Positions 49,618 through 60,438 of a DNA stretch of 64,000 nt are shown piece by piece. Within the stretch, counting starts at the first letter, position 1. Each line of letters opens with the position of its first letter. The notes below the pieces were generated by a model. It saw nothing but the letters and a program-made list of their open reading frames with translations. It was not told where the DNA came from and ran no database searches. The position numbers and the translations under genes were made by a program. Source of the stretch: Flavobacteriia bacterium (GTDB lineage: Bacteria > Bacteroidota > Bacteroidia > Flavobacteriales_D > Crocinitomicaceae); assembly GCA_026391005.1 (NCBI GenBank), contig JAPLEV010000020.1:1-64000 (forward strand), given 5' to 3'.

Positions 49618-50508
49618 ATGAAAAAAATTGCTGTTATTGGTGCTGGTACAATGGGAAACGGAATTGCGCATGTTTTCGCACAATTTGGATATAGTGTAAC
49701 CTTAATTGATGTTTCACAAGCTGCCTTGGATAAGGCATTATTGACGATTACAAAAAATTTAGACCGACAAGTAGCTAAGGAGGCTATCAGCGCGTCTGAA
49801 AAAACAAGTATATTAAGTAATATTTCACTTAACACTCAAATGGAACATGGTCTTCAGGGGGTTGATTTAGTGGTAGAAGCAGCGACAGAAAATATTGAAT
49901 TAAAACTCAAAATCTTTGCTGAATTAGACCGCTTGTGTGCTCCCGAAGTTATTCTTGCTAGTAATACATCATCTATCTCAATCACTAAAATAGCATCCGT
50001 TACCAATCGCCCGGATAAGGTCATCGGCATGCACTTCATGAATCCAGTTCCTGTAATGAAATTAGTTGAAATTATTCGAGGATATTCCACTTCAGATGAG
50101 GTAACGGAATTAATTATGGATACTTCTCGGAAGTTAAATAAAGTACCCGTTGAAGTCAATGATTATCCTGGATTTGTGGCCAATCGTATTTTGATGCCTA
50201 TGATTAACGAAGCCATCTACACCTTGTATGAGGGGGTTGCAGGTGTTGAGGAAATTGATACCGTGATGAAATTAGGTATGGCGCATCCAATGGGTCCCTT
50301 GCAATTGGCAGATTTTATTGGTTTAGATGTTTGCTTAGCCATTCTGCGTGTTTTACATGACGGATTTGGAAATCCAAAATATGCTCCATGTCCTTTATTG
50401 GTGAATATGGTTACGGCGGGCAAAAAAGGTATTAAATCCGGCGAAGGATTTTATTCATGGACACACGGGACAAAAGAGTTAATTGTTGCACCAAATTTTT
50501 CAAAATAA
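49618..50508 (+). CDS. 3-hydroxyacyl-CoA (3-hydroxybutyryl-CoA) dehydrogenase
   Basis: 296 residues, the usual length. NAD-binding Rossmann start KKIAVIGAGTMGNGIAHVFA (G-x-G-x-x-G), then ASNTSSISITKIA, the catalytic His region GMHFMNPVPVMKLVEII (His with Glu in the Asn-Pro-V motif), a VNDYPGFVANRILMPMINEA helix and HPMGPLQLADFIGLD. It oxidises (S)-3-hydroxyacyl-CoA with NAD in fatty-acid breakdown or butyrate-type metabolism. Followed after 11 bases by the AlkB-type gene, suggesting a shared lipid/alkane role. Soluble cytoplasmic. Confidence 0.92.
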   Translation: MKKIAVIGAGTMGNGIAHVFAQFGYSVTLIDVSQAALDKALLTITKNLDRQVAKEAISASEKTSILSNISLNTQMEHGLQGVDLVVEAATENIELKLKIFAELDRLCAPEVILASNTSSISITKIASVTNRPDKVIGMHFMNPVPVMKLVEIIRGYSTSDEVTELIMDTSRKLNKVPVEVNDYPGFVANRILMPMINEAIYTLYEGVAGVEEIDTVMKLGMAHPMGPLQLADFIGLDVCLAILRVLHDGFGNPKYAPCPLLVNMVTAGKKGIKSGEGFYSWTHGTKELIVAPNFSK

Positions 50509-50519
50509 TTTAATTCATT

Positions 50520-51557
50520 GTGTTGAAAAAGCTAAAATATCTCAGCGTTTTGTCTCTGCCCATTTGTGTATGGATAAGCTTTCATAATAACGGAATCCTT
50601 GCTTTTCTTCCTGCATTATATTTATTTGGAGCCATTCCTTTTTTTGAACTTATTTTAAAAGTAGATCAGCAAAATTTATCTGAACAAGAAAAAGTACTTG
50701 CTGCTAATGATTCCTTTTATTCAGTGCTCCTTTACCTTATGTTACCGATACAATTTGGATTCTTGGTGTATTTCATGTTTCACATTCAAGAAGCGCAATC
50801 AACCAGCGTGTTAATCGGACGAATTTCATCCATGGGACTTATGTGTGGGGTTTTAGGTATTAACATTGGTCATGAACTTGGACATCGCTCAAATCGTTTT
50901 GAACGTTTTATTGGCGAATTACTCTTATTAAGTTCCTTAGAAAATCATTTTCTGCCCTATCACAATAGAGGTCACCACACCAACGTAGGAACAAAGAGCG
51001 ATCCTGCAACGGCCCGAAGAGACGAATGGCTTTTTGTTTTCTGGTTTCGATCACAAATTGGGAGTTATTTCCAAGCATGGAAAATTGAAATTACCCGAAT
51101 GAAAATCATGAAAAAGCATATGTTTAGTTTGGAGAATAAAATGATTCAATACACTATGCTTCATTCCTTATTTTTGGGTTCAATTTATGCCTACTTTGGA
51201 TCGGCCGTCTTAATTTACTTTCTTTTCGCAGCGGTAATTGGTATAATATTATTGGAAACAGTAAACTATATTGAGCATTATGGATTATATCGCCAACTGA
51301 AAGAAAATGGCAACTACGAACAAGTGAAAAGGAAACATTCTTGGAATTCCAACCATGTGATTGGACGCGTAGTGCTTTTTGAACTGAGCCGACATTCCGA
51401 CCATCATTTTAAAGCAGATCGACCCTATCAATTAATGGAAACCTCCGATGATTCACCAGTGATGCCTACAGGATATCCAGGGATGATGCTTTTATCATTC
51501 ATTCCTCCCCTATTTTTCAAGGTCATGAATCACCGAGTGAACAAGGCCTTGGCCTGA
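50520..51557 (+). CDS. AlkB-type membrane di-iron hydroxylase
   Basis: 345 residues from a GTG (or the TTG next to it); no ATG fits. Six or so hydrophobic segments and the histidine boxes of the alkane-hydroxylase family: NIGHELGHR (118-122), HNRGHHTNVG (148-153), NYIEHYGLYR and LSRHSDHHFKADRPYQ. NYIEHYG and the HSDHH-RPYQ pair are the signature that separates AlkB from desaturases. Two irons bound by these His hydroxylate the terminal carbon of alkanes or fatty acids with O2 and rubredoxin. No rubredoxin gene is in the window. Substrate range unknown. Confidence 0.88.
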   Translation: MLKKLKYLSVLSLPICVWISFHNNGILAFLPALYLFGAIPFFELILKVDQQNLSEQEKVLAANDSFYSVLLYLMLPIQFGFLVYFMFHIQEAQSTSVLIGRISSMGLMCGVLGINIGHELGHRSNRFERFIGELLLLSSLENHFLPYHNRGHHTNVGTKSDPATARRDEWLFVFWFRSQIGSYFQAWKIEITRMKIMKKHMFSLENKMIQYTMLHSLFLGSIYAYFGSAVLIYFLFAAVIGIILLETVNYIEHYGLYRQLKENGNYEQVKRKHSWNSNHVIGRVVLFELSRHSDHHFKADRPYQLMETSDDSPVMPTGYPGMMLLSFIPPLFFKVMNHRVNKALA

Positions 51558-51571
51558 AAAAATCTAAAAAA

Positions 51572-52861
<1,290 letters not shown>

Positions 52862-53965
52862 TTAATTATTAATAAGCGCCATATTGGCAATGAATTGATC
52901 GAATAGGTAGCGAGAATCATGCGGTCCAGCAGACGCTTCAGGATGGTATTGAACAGAAAATACAGGCTTATTCTTTAAAGCAATACCTGCAATTGTATCA
53001 TCGTTTAAATGTATGTGTGTTACTTCTATATTATTATTGGAATCGATGCTATCTTTTGAGATTACAAACCCATGATTTTGGGTAGTTATTTCACATTTCC
53101 CTGTCTTTAAGTTTTTTATAGGATGGTTAATCCCACGATGGCCATTAAACATCTTAATGGTCTTGAGACCTTGACTTAATCCTAAAATTTGGTGGCCAAG
53201 ACAGATCCCAAAAATAGGCATTGATGTATCAACTATTTCCTTAACCAAAGCAATTGCATTCGGCATAGCAGCAGGATCACCTGGGCCATTAGAAAGCATA
53301 ATACCATCAGGACTAAATGATTGTATTTCCGTTAAGCTAACATCCATTGGAAAAACTTTAACATGACATCCTCTCACTAGCAAACAATTAATGATATTTT
53401 GTTTGACTCCAAAATCAATTAATGCCACTTTAAACAATGGATTAGCAGGGATTTTTTCATAGGCTTCTTTTGTCGCAACAAAAGAAGAAAGTTCTAAACC
53501 AGCCATCGAGGGAACAGCAAGTAGCTTTTCCTTTAACTCATCAATGGTAAATACATCTGAAGAAATAATAGCATTCATGGCGCCTTTGCCACGAATATGA
53601 CGAACAAGCGCACGCGTATCGATATCAGAGATACCTACCGTTCCATTTTGTACTAATTTATCTTGAAGAGAGGATTCGCCAGATGGCCTAGAAAAACCGT
53701 TAGAGAATTTTTTTGTTACTAAACCGGCAATTTTTATCGATTCAGATTCAGACTCAGAGGCATGCACACCATAATTACCAATATGAGCAGTGGTCATAAT
53801 TAGTAATTGTCCGTAGTAAGAAGGATCCGTAAACACCTCTTGATAGCCTGTCATTCCAGTATTAAATGCAATTTCACCGGCAGATGTTCCTATTGAACCA
53901 ATTGCTGAGCCGTGAAATACAGTTCCGTCCTCTAAAAGCAAAATGGCAGGATTGCGAGATTCCAT
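52862..53965 (-). CDS. carA: Carbamoyl-phosphate synthase small (glutaminase) subunit
   Basis: 367 residues. N-terminal CPSase domain (LLLEDGTVFHGSAIGSIG ... FNTGMTGYQEVFTDPSYYGQL), then a class I glutamine amidotransferase: MLSNGPGDPAAMPN, the nucleophile in FGICLGHQILG and the His-Glu pair in VQYHPEASAGPHDSRYLF. It releases ammonia from glutamine for the large subunit CarB, feeding arginine and pyrimidine synthesis. CarB is not in the window. It lies between the ribosomal terminator and eno, the usual flavobacterial order. Confidence 0.97.
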   Translation of the reverse strand: MESRNPAILLLEDGTVFHGSAIGSIGTSAGEIAFNTGMTGYQEVFTDPSYYGQLLIMTTAHIGNYGVHASESESESIKIAGLVTKKFSNGFSRPSGESSLQDKLVQNGTVGISDIDTRALVRHIRGKGAMNAIISSDVFTIDELKEKLLAVPSMAGLELSSFVATKEAYEKIPANPLFKVALIDFGVKQNIINCLLVRGCHVKVFPMDVSLTEIQSFSPDGIMLSNGPGDPAAMPNAIALVKEIVDTSMPIFGICLGHQILGLSQGLKTIKMFNGHRGINHPIKNLKTGKCEITTQNHGFVISKDSIDSNNNIEVTHIHLNDDTIAGIALKNKPVFSVQYHPEASAGPHDSRYLFDQFIANMALINN

Positions 53966-54018
53966 ATTATGAATTTCGACAAAGGTATTAACTTAAGGCT
54001 AATAGCACTTGATTAAAC

Positions 54019-54049
54019 AAAAAAAGGCGATTAGAAATCGCCTTTTTTT
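54019..54049 (-). terminator. Terminator of the ribosomal operon
   Basis: GGCGATT (54026-54032) pairs with AATCGCC (54036-54042), 3-base loop, extended by A/T pairs; a T-run follows on both strands. It lies 20 bases after the rplQ stop and closes the S10/spc/alpha operon before carA. Confidence 0.9.
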
Positions 54050-54068
54050 ATCAACATATGTTAAAATC

Positions 54069-54761
54069 TTAAGCTTCTTTATCTGGATTAGTTGCTTCTT
54101 CAGCATCATCCGTTGGCTCATCATTCGATGCGGAAGGCGTTTCATCTTCAGCAACAGCCTCTTCAGCAACAGCTTCTTGAGCAACAACCTCTTCAGCAAC
54201 CGCTTCTTCTGCAACCGCTTCTTCTGCAACAGCCTCTTCAGCTACAACTTCTTCAGCAACAACTTCATCCGTTACAGTAGTAGATTCTTCAACCACCACT
54301 TCGGCATCTGCAACAAAATCAGTTGTAACTGCTCCAGTAGATGTAGAACCACCTCTTCGTGATCGTCGCGTTGTCTTTTTAACTGCTTCATTGGTATATA
54401 TTTCATTGAAATCTACCAATTCAATCATACACATTTCTGCGTTGTCTCCTAAACGATAGCCCAAACGAATGATTCGTGTATAACCACCATTTCGAGTAGC
54501 GATTTTTGGTGCCACATCTCTAAACAATTCAGAAACGACCTCTTTACTTTGTAAGTAAGAAAAAACAATTCTTCGAGAGTGCGTTGAATCCGTTTTTGAC
54601 TTTGTTAGCAAAGGTTCAACATAAACGCGAAGCGCTTTTGCTTTGGCAATAGTTGTAGAAATACGCTTGTGTTCAATCAATGAACAAGCCATATTAGAGA
54701 GCATCGCTTTGCGATGTGCTGATTTTCTACCTAAATGATTTAATTTATTTCCGTGTCTCAT
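54069..54761 (-). CDS. rplQ: Ribosomal protein bL17 with long acidic repeat tail
   Basis: 230 residues; bL17 proper is about the first 125 ([20 protein letters not shown] ... [11 protein letters not shown]), matching the normal family of 115-130. It sits by the exit of the 50S polypeptide tunnel. The remaining 105 residues begin with a basic stretch (TTRRSRRGG) and continue as a strongly acidic tail with eight pentapeptide repeats ([DEQ]E[AV]VA, residues 165-204). Many Bacteroidota have bL17 extensions, but this one is long and repetitive. Last gene of the operon. Confidence 0.95.
   Translation of the reverse strand: MRHGNKLNHLGRKSAHRKAMLSNMACSLIEHKRISTTIAKAKALRVYVEPLLTKSKTDSTHSRRIVFSYLQSKEVVSELFRDVAPKIATRNGGYTRIIRLGYRLGDNAEMCMIELVDFNEIYTNEAVKKTTRRSRRGGSTSTGAVTTDFVADAEVVVEESTTVTDEVVAEEVVAEEAVAEEAVAEEAVAEEVVAQEAVAEEAVAEDETPSASNDEPTDDAEEATNPDKEA
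54150..54269 (-). repeat. 15-bp tandem repeat in rplQ tail
   Basis: Eight consecutive 15-base units encode [DEQ]E[AV]VA, in frame with bL17. The repeats also create long but meaningless frames on the plus strand. Unit number is likely to vary between strains. Confidence 0.9.
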
Positions 54762-54785
54762 TTTTCAATTATTCTAAATCTAGAC

Positions 54786-55778
54786 CTAGTCTTTATCTAA
54801 TTTATATTTTGCAACATTCATCCCGAATGTCAATTGCTTATTGTCTACAAGATCTTCCAATTCTGTCAAGGATTTCTTGCCGAAATTTCTAAACTTCAAC
54901 AAATCAGACTTAGCGATTGCTACCAAATCCCCTAAAGATTCCACTTCAGCTGCCTTCAAGCAATTAAGTGCTCTAACAGAGAGGTCCATATCTACTAACT
55001 TCGTTTTTAACAACTGGCGCATGTGTAATGAGCCTTCGTCAAATTCTTCTGTTTCCGCTTTGCTTTCGTTATCTAAAGTAATACGCTCATCAGAGAAAAG
55101 CATAAAGTGATGAATAAGAATTTTTGCTGCTTCTTTAAGCGCTTCCTTAGGATGAACAGCACCGTCACTTGTGATATGAAAGATTAATTTTTCATAATCG
55201 GTCTTTTGCTCAACCCTGTAATTTTCAATTGAATAGCGAACATTTACTATTGGCGTAAAAATAGAATCGATAAATATGGTTCCAAAAGAAGCATTTGAAT
55301 TTTTATTTTCTTCTGCCGGCACATAGCCGCGACCTTTAATGATAGTGAGTTCCATCTCTAATCTTACTGATGGCTCCATATTACAAATCACCAAATCAGG
55401 GTTAAGAACTTGGAATCCACTAGTAAATTTACCAATGTCCCCAGCCGTTAGCGTATTTTGTCCACTAATGGAAACCATAACTGTTTCGTTGTCTGTACCT
55501 TCAATTTGTTGTTTGAAACGCACTTGCTTCAGACTCAAAATTATTTCAGTAACATCCTCAACAACACCCTTAATCGTTGTAAATTCATGATCTACTCCTT
55601 CTATTTTAATAGAAGAAATTGCAAATCCTTCCAACGAAGAAAGTAAAATTCTACGTAAAGAATTACCTACTGTAATTCCGTAACCTGGTTCAAGAGGACG
55701 AAATTCAAACTCTCCGTTGAATTCGTCTGATTGAATCATGATAACCTTGTCAGGTTTTTGAAAATCCAAAATTGCCAT
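54786..55778 (-). CDS. rpoA: RNA polymerase alpha subunit
   Basis: 330 residues. It starts [20 protein letters not shown], the usual Bacteroidota N-terminus; then [27 protein letters not shown] (assembly/dimer domain) and a C-terminal domain with [21 protein letters not shown] and [19 protein letters not shown], which bind DNA and activators. The start codon lies inside the end of rpsD (29-base overlap), which is not normal for this pair; see rpsD. The leader is A-rich (AAATCAGAAAA before the ATG), like other starts here. Confidence 0.97.
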   Translation of the reverse strand: MAILDFQKPDKVIMIQSDEFNGEFEFRPLEPGYGITVGNSLRRILLSSLEGFAISSIKIEGVDHEFTTIKGVVEDVTEIILSLKQVRFKQQIEGTDNETVMVSISGQNTLTAGDIGKFTSGFQVLNPDLVICNMEPSVRLEMELTIIKGRGYVPAEENKNSNASFGTIFIDSIFTPIVNVRYSIENYRVEQKTDYEKLIFHITSDGAVHPKEALKEAAKILIHHFMLFSDERITLDNESKAETEEFDEGSLHMRQLLKTKLVDMDLSVRALNCLKAAEVESLGDLVAIAKSDLLKFRNFGKKSLTELEDLVDNKQLTFGMNVAKYKLDKD

Positions 55779-56325
55779 TTTTCTGATTTAAAAACTTTCC
55801 GGACATTGAGGATCGGTCCCAATCTAACCAATCATATTTTTTACTACTTGCGTCCAAAGAAGAAACAATGGCTTCTAGGGATTTAGATTTTTCACGAACA
55901 CCGATAACATCGCCTGGTTTTACATGATATGAAGGAATGTTTACAACATCTCCATTTACAGTTATATGTCGGTGAGAAACCAACTGTCTAGCACCTCTAC
56001 GTGTTGGAGAAACTCCAAGACGATAAACCGTGTTATCCAAACGTGTCTCGCATAATTGCAATAAGTTTTCACCGGTAATCCCTTTCATTCGGGATGCTTT
56101 TTCAAACATGTTTGCAAACTGCTTTTCAAGAATACCATAGGTATACTTTGCTTTTTGCTTTTCACCAAGTTGAATGGCGTATTCGGATTGTTTACCTCCT
56201 CTACGTTTAGACGGACCGTGCTGACCTGGACCGTAATTTCTTTTATCTAACGCTTTATCGGGGCCGAAAATTGGATCTCGGAACCTTCTCGCGATTTTGG
56301 TCTTAGGACCTGTATATCTTGCCAT
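55750..56325 (-). CDS. rpsD: Ribosomal protein uS4, C-terminus missing
   Basis: 191 residues. The body is normal: [38 protein letters not shown], the S4 RNA-binding domain [36 protein letters not shown], and up to the [14 protein letters not shown] stretch. The last 20 or so residues expected in this phylum (a P-x-R-x-x-IPENIKEQLIVELYxK type end) are absent. Instead the frame runs through the rpoA leader and start, ending [12 protein letters not shown]. No other frame contains the missing end, so bases have been deleted rather than frame-shifted. Natural deletion or assembly error cannot be told apart here. uS4 is a primary 16S binder. Confidence 0.93.
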   Translation of the reverse strand: MARYTGPKTKIARRFRDPIFGPDKALDKRNYGPGQHGPSKRRGGKQSEYAIQLGEKQKAKYTYGILEKQFANMFEKASRMKGITGENLLQLCETRLDNTVYRLGVSPTRRGARQLVSHRHITVNGDVVNIPSYHVKPGDVIGVREKSKSLEAIVSSLDASSKKYDWLDWDRSSMSGKFLNQKNGNFGFSKT

Positions 56326-56384
56326 TTTTTAGTTATTGTGTCATGAATTAAGGCATTTCCTTCGATGACTGATTATTAAAAATT

Positions 56385-56771
56385 TTAAACCCTTCTCTTC
56401 TTCGGCGGTCTACAACCATTGTGTGGTAATGGAGTAACATCAACTATTTCAGTTACTTCAATTCCTGCATTATTTAAGGAGCGAATCGCAGATTCTCTAC
56501 CTCCACCTGGACCTTTCACGTATACTTTCACACGACGAAGACCGAAATCATGCGCTTCTTTTGCGCAATCCTCAGCAGCTAATTGAGCAGCATATGGTGT
56601 ATTCTTTTTAGAACCTCTAAATCCCATTTTACCAGCTGAAGACCAAGAAATAACTTGACCTGCATTGTTGGTTAAGGAGATAATTATATTGTTAAAGGTC
56701 GCTTGAATATGCGCTTCGCCCGTAGCCTCAACTTTAACGTTCTTTTTCTTTTTTTGATTTGCTTTTGCCAT
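56385..56771 (-). CDS. rpsK: Ribosomal protein uS11
   Basis: 128 residues, the normal length. Core motifs [44 protein letters not shown], then [23 protein letters not shown] and the C-terminal [16 protein letters not shown]. It lies on the 30S platform near the mRNA exit. The basic N-terminus ([18 protein letters not shown]) is typical of Bacteroidota. 10 bases from rpsM and 59 from rpsD. Confidence 0.97.
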   Translation of the reverse strand: MAKANQKKKKNVKVEATGEAHIQATFNNIIISLTNNAGQVISWSSAGKMGFRGSKKNTPYAAQLAAEDCAKEAHDFGLRRVKVYVKGPGGGRESAIRSLNNAGIEVTEIVDVTPLPHNGCRPPKKRRV

Positions 56772-56781
56772 TTTCTAACTT

Positions 56782-57156
56782 TTATTTAGTTGCTTTTTTC
56801 TTATTAGCAACTGTTTTTCTCTTTCCTTTTCTAGTTCTAGAGTTATTTTTAGTGTGTTGCCCACGTAACGGTAACCCTGACCTATGACGAATCCCTCTGT
56901 AACAGCCAATATCCATTAATCGCTTAATGTTAAGCTGAACTTCAGAACGCAAAGAACCTTCCGTTTTAACTTCGTTAATTGAATTTCTAATCGCAGATAA
57001 TTGATCATCGTTCCACTCTTGAACTTTAATATTCTCATCGATTCCGTTATCCGTTAAGATTTTCTTGGCCATACTTCGGCCTATACCGAAAATGTATGTT
57101 AAACCAATTACTCCTCTTTTGTTTTTTGGTAGATCTATACCTGCAATACGTGCCAT
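56782..57156 (-). CDS. rpsM: Ribosomal protein uS13
   Basis: 124 residues. [34 protein letters not shown], then [39 protein letters not shown], the 16S- and tRNA-contacting tail of uS13 at the head of the small subunit. Normal length and position after rpmJ. No irregularity seen. Confidence 0.97.
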   Translation of the reverse strand: MARIAGIDLPKNKRGVIGLTYIFGIGRSMAKKILTDNGIDENIKVQEWNDDQLSAIRNSINEVKTEGSLRSEVQLNIKRLMDIGCYRGIRHRSGLPLRGQHTKNNSRTRKGKRKTVANKKKATK

Positions 57157-57166
57157 ATATTATAAT

Positions 57167-57283
57167 TTAACCTTGTCGTTGTTTTAATTTTGGGTTCTTT
57201 TTGTTTATCACATAAACCCTTCCTTTTCGCTTCACAATTTTACAATCCGCTGTGCGCTTTTTAACAGATGCCCTTACTTTCAT
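57167..57283 (-). CDS. rpmJ: Ribosomal protein bL36, zinc-free form
   Basis: ATG at 57281-57283, TAA at 57167-57169; 38 residues. [38 protein letters not shown] matches bL36 except that only one (Cys-14) of the four zinc-binding Cys/His positions remains. Positions normally C-x-x-C and C-x4-H are Arg/Ala, Asn and Lys. This is the so-called C-minus form. It sits between infA and rpsM, the standard place. Confidence 0.95.
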   Translation of the reverse strand: MKVRASVKKRTADCKIVKRKGRVYVINKKNPKLKQRQG

Positions 57284-57301
57284 TGCGTTTAATTTAATCT
57301 A

Positions 57302-57520
57302 TTATTTATACCTGAACGAAATACGTCCCTTTGTTAAATCATACGGGGACATTTCCACTTTTACTTTGTCACCCGGTAATATTTTAATATAAAACATTCT
57401 CATTTTACCCGAGATATGTGCTGTCAAAACATGTCCGTTCTCCAATTCAACTCGAAACATAGCATTCGGTAATGCCTCGAGAATTGTTCCATCTTGCTCT
57501 ATAGAAGATTGTTTTGCCAT
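57302..57520 (-). CDS. infA: Translation initiation factor IF-1
   Basis: 72 residues, normal for IF-1. [53 protein letters not shown] is the OB-fold that occupies the A site of the 30S subunit, ending [12 protein letters not shown]. It follows secY by 2 bases and precedes rpmJ, the usual spc-to-alpha transition. Confidence 0.97.
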   Translation of the reverse strand: MAKQSSIEQDGTILEALPNAMFRVELENGHVLTAHISGKMRMFYIKILPGDKVKVEMSPYDLTKGRISFRYK

Positions 57521-57522
57521 AT

Positions 57523-58881
57523 TTAAAATCCTGATAATTCGTTTGGTGATCTTCTTCCTCTCACTTTACTACCTTCCATTAAACCATCCATGTGTCTATT
57601 CAACAAATAGGTTTCAATCTGCTGTAAGGTATCAAGTACAACCCCCACCATAATCAGCAATGATGTTCCACCAAAAAACATAGCAAAGGCATCATTTACC
57701 CCTACCATTTTAGCAATCGCTGGAATTATTGCTATAGTTGCTAAAAATAATGAACCAGGAAACGTAATTCTTGACACCAAGGTATCGATATAATTTGCTG
57801 TCTCTTCACCTGGACGTATACCAGGAATAAATCCACCGCTGCGCTTCAAATCATCGGCTATTTTACGCGGATTTATCATAATTGCAGTGTAGAAATAAGT
57901 AAAGACAATGATTAACAAACACAATAAAAGGTTATAACTTAATCCATATGGGTTACTTAGCATCCTCTGTAAAAATCCACCTTCTCCTTGCGAATTTGTA
58001 GCTCCAACAAAAATCATAACAGGGATTGTCATTATGGCTTGTGCGAAGATAATTGGCATTACACCACTTGCATTCACTTTAATCGGTAGATAATTTCTTG
58101 CTCCTTGGGTATCCGCGGCGCGGGCACCAACAATGCGTTTAGCCGTATTCAATGGAATTCTTCTGACACCCTGAACTACTAGGATCGTAACCATTACAAC
58201 TAACATAAAAGCAATAACCTCAAGCACTAATTTTATCATATTTCCTGCCTCAAAAGACTTACCTACTTCAGCTATAAAACCACCTGGTAAACGCGACAAA
58301 ATACCAACTGCAATAAGCAGGGAAATACCATTTCCAATTCCTTTTTCAGTAATTCGTTCACCTAACCACACAGCGAACATTGAACCAGCAACAAGTACTA
58401 AAATAGTTTGTGTCCACCAGAACATACCAGCATCAGCGGGAAGAGCTCCTTTAGATTCAACATACATAGATAAATAGCTTGGGGCTTGCAGCGCGCAAAT
58501 CACAATAGTAAGAACCCTAGTATAATTATTAATTTGTTTACGACCAGATTCACCTTCATTCTGCATTTTTTGTACCGCTGGAACAGCCATACCTAGTAAT
58601 TGCATAATGATGGATGCGCTAATATAAGGCATGATCCCAAGCGCCATAACAGAGGCATTATTAAAACCTCCACCAGAGAACATTGATAATAAATTCTCTA
58701 AAGTTCTCTGCCCTTCGGAACTTCCTTCTGAAGCAGCTTTAAGCACTTCATAATTAACTCCTGGAAGAATAACAAATGAACCAATCCTGTAAACAAGAAT
58801 AAGTCCTAAAGTTAAAAGAATTCGTTCCCGAAGTTCTTTAACTTTCCAGATGTTTTGCAAATTTGTTATTAGTCTTTTCAT
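57523..58881 (-). CDS. secY: Preprotein translocase subunit SecY
   Basis: 452 residues with ten membrane spans. The start [41 protein letters not shown] and signature motifs [28 protein letters not shown] (plug and first spans), [20 protein letters not shown] at the end are normal for Bacteroidota. It forms the Sec channel for export, including the many signal-peptide proteins in this window. Between rplO and infA as in most spc operons. Confidence 0.97.
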   Translation of the reverse strand: MKRLITNLQNIWKVKELRERILLTLGLILVYRIGSFVILPGVNYEVLKAASEGSSEGQRTLENLLSMFSGGGFNNASVMALGIMPYISASIIMQLLGMAVPAVQKMQNEGESGRKQINNYTRVLTIVICALQAPSYLSMYVESKGALPADAGMFWWTQTILVLVAGSMFAVWLGERITEKGIGNGISLLIAVGILSRLPGGFIAEVGKSFEAGNMIKLVLEVIAFMLVVMVTILVVQGVRRIPLNTAKRIVGARAADTQGARNYLPIKVNASGVMPIIFAQAIMTIPVMIFVGATNSQGEGGFLQRMLSNPYGLSYNLLLCLLIIVFTYFYTAIMINPRKIADDLKRSGGFIPGIRPGEETANYIDTLVSRITFPGSLFLATIAIIPAIAKMVGVNDAFAMFFGGTSLLIMVGVVLDTLQQIETYLLNRHMDGLMEGSKVRGRRSPNELSGF

Positions 58882-58901
58882 TTAAAAGTTGGCAAAGTTA
58901 A

Positions 58902-59348
58902 TCAGATTTTTGTATAGTTCCCCCCATTTGCTTCTATCAACTCAATCGCCTTCCCAGAAAACTGATGAGCTGTAACAGAAACTTTTGCTTTTAGATCCCC
59001 GCGACCTAGAATTTTAACTAAATCATTATTAGAAATCAGGCCATTATCTCTGTATACATCGATATTGAATTCTGTAATTCCTTTTGTTTCCGCAAGCATC
59101 TGAATTGAATCTAGATTAATCGCCTTATATTCAACTCGATTAATATTTTTAAATCCAAACTTAGGAACTCGTCTTTGGAGTGGCATTTGTCCACCCTCAA
59201 AACCTAATTTCTTAGAATATCCTGAACGAGACTTGGCACCTTTATGACCACGTGTAGATGTCCCACCATGACCAGAACCTTGTCCACGAGCAATTCTTTT
59301 TTCTTTTTTTACTGCGCCCTTAGCTGGCGTTAAGTTATTTAATTCCAT
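58902..59348 (-). CDS. rplO: Ribosomal protein uL15
   Basis: 148 residues. MELNNLTPAKGAVKKEKRIARGQGSGHGGTSTRGHKGAKSRSGYSKKLGFEGGQMPLQRRVPKFGF is the Gly/Lys-rich extended arm; the C-terminal globular part has DLVKILGRGDLKAKVSVTAHQFSGKAIELIEANGG. It helps late 50S assembly. Starts 15 bases after rpmD and ends 20 before secY. Confidence 0.97.
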   Translation of the reverse strand: MELNNLTPAKGAVKKEKRIARGQGSGHGGTSTRGHKGAKSRSGYSKKLGFEGGQMPLQRRVPKFGFKNINRVEYKAINLDSIQMLAETKGITEFNIDVYRDNGLISNNDLVKILGRGDLKAKVSVTAHQFSGKAIELIEANGGNYTKI

Positions 59349-59363
59349 TTGTTCTAAATCTTA

Positions 59364-59540
59364 TTATTCAACAACAACCACAAGATGTTTTACCTTGTTT
59401 ATCATTCCTAGGATTTGCGGTGTTCCTTCCTTTTCAAGGGTCTGGTTCAACTTTCTAAATCCAAGCGCTTTTATAGTTGCTTTTTGATCAGCAGGTCTTT
59501 TGATAGCACTCTTTACTTGTTTTATCTTTATGATACTCAT
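59364..59540 (-). CDS. rpmD: Ribosomal protein uL30
   Basis: ATG at 59538-59540, TAA at 59364-59366; 58 residues. [58 protein letters not shown] fits uL30 (about 60 residues), with the RPxDQKxTxxALGxRK motif. Located between rpsE and rplO as expected; too short to stand out among random frames. Confidence 0.96.
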   Translation of the reverse strand: MSIIKIKQVKSAIKRPADQKATIKALGFRKLNQTLEKEGTPQILGMINKVKHLVVVVE

Positions 59541-59552
59541 GATTATCTTCTA

Positions 59553-60068
59553 TTAACCGTTAAACACTTTATCAAGTGAAATACCTCTTTGACGCGCAAC
59601 AGCCAATGCATCGCGCATTTTAGAAAGTGCATCTATCGTTGCCTTCACTACGTTGTGGGGATTAGATGAACCTTGGGACTTCGCTAATACGTTGTGCACC
59701 CCAACACTTTCAAGAACAGCACGCATAGCACCACCAGCAATTACACCGGTACCGTTAGTTGCTGGTTTCAACAAAACCTCAGCACCACCATATTTTCCTT
59801 TTTGAGTATGAGGAACCGTTCCATGAAGGATAGGAACACGAATTAGATTCTTTTTAGCATCATCAATACCCTTAGTTATTGCTTCGGTAACCTCTTTTGC
59901 TTTTCCAAGTCCATGACCTACGATACCATTTTCATCACCAACAACAACAATTGCTGAAAAACTAAATGTTCGTCCACCTTTGGTAACTTTGGTTACACGA
60001 TTTACAGCTACTAACTTATCTTTAAGTTCAGTTTCCGACGATTTCACTCTATTTACTATTGCGCTCAT
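59553..60068 (-). CDS. rpsE: Ribosomal protein uS5
   Basis: 171 residues. [47 protein letters not shown] is the double-stranded-RNA-binding-like domain; the C-terminal half has [44 protein letters not shown]. It lies at the mRNA entry of the 30S and affects decoding accuracy. 6 bases from rplR, 12 from rpmD. Confidence 0.97.
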   Translation of the reverse strand: MSAIVNRVKSSETELKDKLVAVNRVTKVTKGGRTFSFSAIVVVGDENGIVGHGLGKAKEVTEAITKGIDDAKKNLIRVPILHGTVPHTQKGKYGGAEVLLKPATNGTGVIAGGAMRAVLESVGVHNVLAKSQGSSNPHNVVKATIDALSKMRDALAVARQRGISLDKVFNG

Positions 60069-60074
60069 TTCTTA

Positions 60075-60428
60075 TTAAAATTTAAGTCCCGCCTCACGAG
60101 CGGATTCCGCAAGCGATTTAACTCTTCCATGATATAAATACCCATTGCGATCAAAAACAACTGTTTCGATACCTGCTTTTTTTGCTTTGTCAGCGATCAA
60201 TTTACCAACCATTGTTGCTTGGTTTAATTTCGCTACCTTTTGAGCGGCCTCATTTTTCAAAGAAGCAGCTGATGCTAATGTTTTACCACTAATATCATCA
60301 ATAATCTGAGCATAAATCTGCTTATTGCTTCTATATACTGATAAGCGAGGAACCATAGCGGTACCGCTTATTTTCTTGCGAATTCTTCGCTTAATTTTTG
60401 CCCGTCGTAAAACTTTATCTAATGCCAT
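60075..60428 (-). CDS. rplR: Ribosomal protein uL18
   Basis: 117 residues. [47 protein letters not shown] and [26 protein letters not shown] are the 5S-rRNA-binding uL18 hallmarks. Normal length; 10 bases from rplF and 6 from rpsE. Confidence 0.97.
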   Translation of the reverse strand: MALDKVLRRAKIKRRIRKKISGTAMVPRLSVYRSNKQIYAQIIDDISGKTLASAASLKNEAAQKVAKLNQATMVGKLIADKAKKAGIETVVFDRNGYLYHGRVKSLAESAREAGLKF

Positions 60429-60438
60429 GATTATTTAT

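Noticed and set aside
54009..54362. Plus-strand Ser/Asn/Phe-rich frames opposite the rplQ tail
   Set aside because: Produced by the 15-base repeats of the acidic tail on the other strand.
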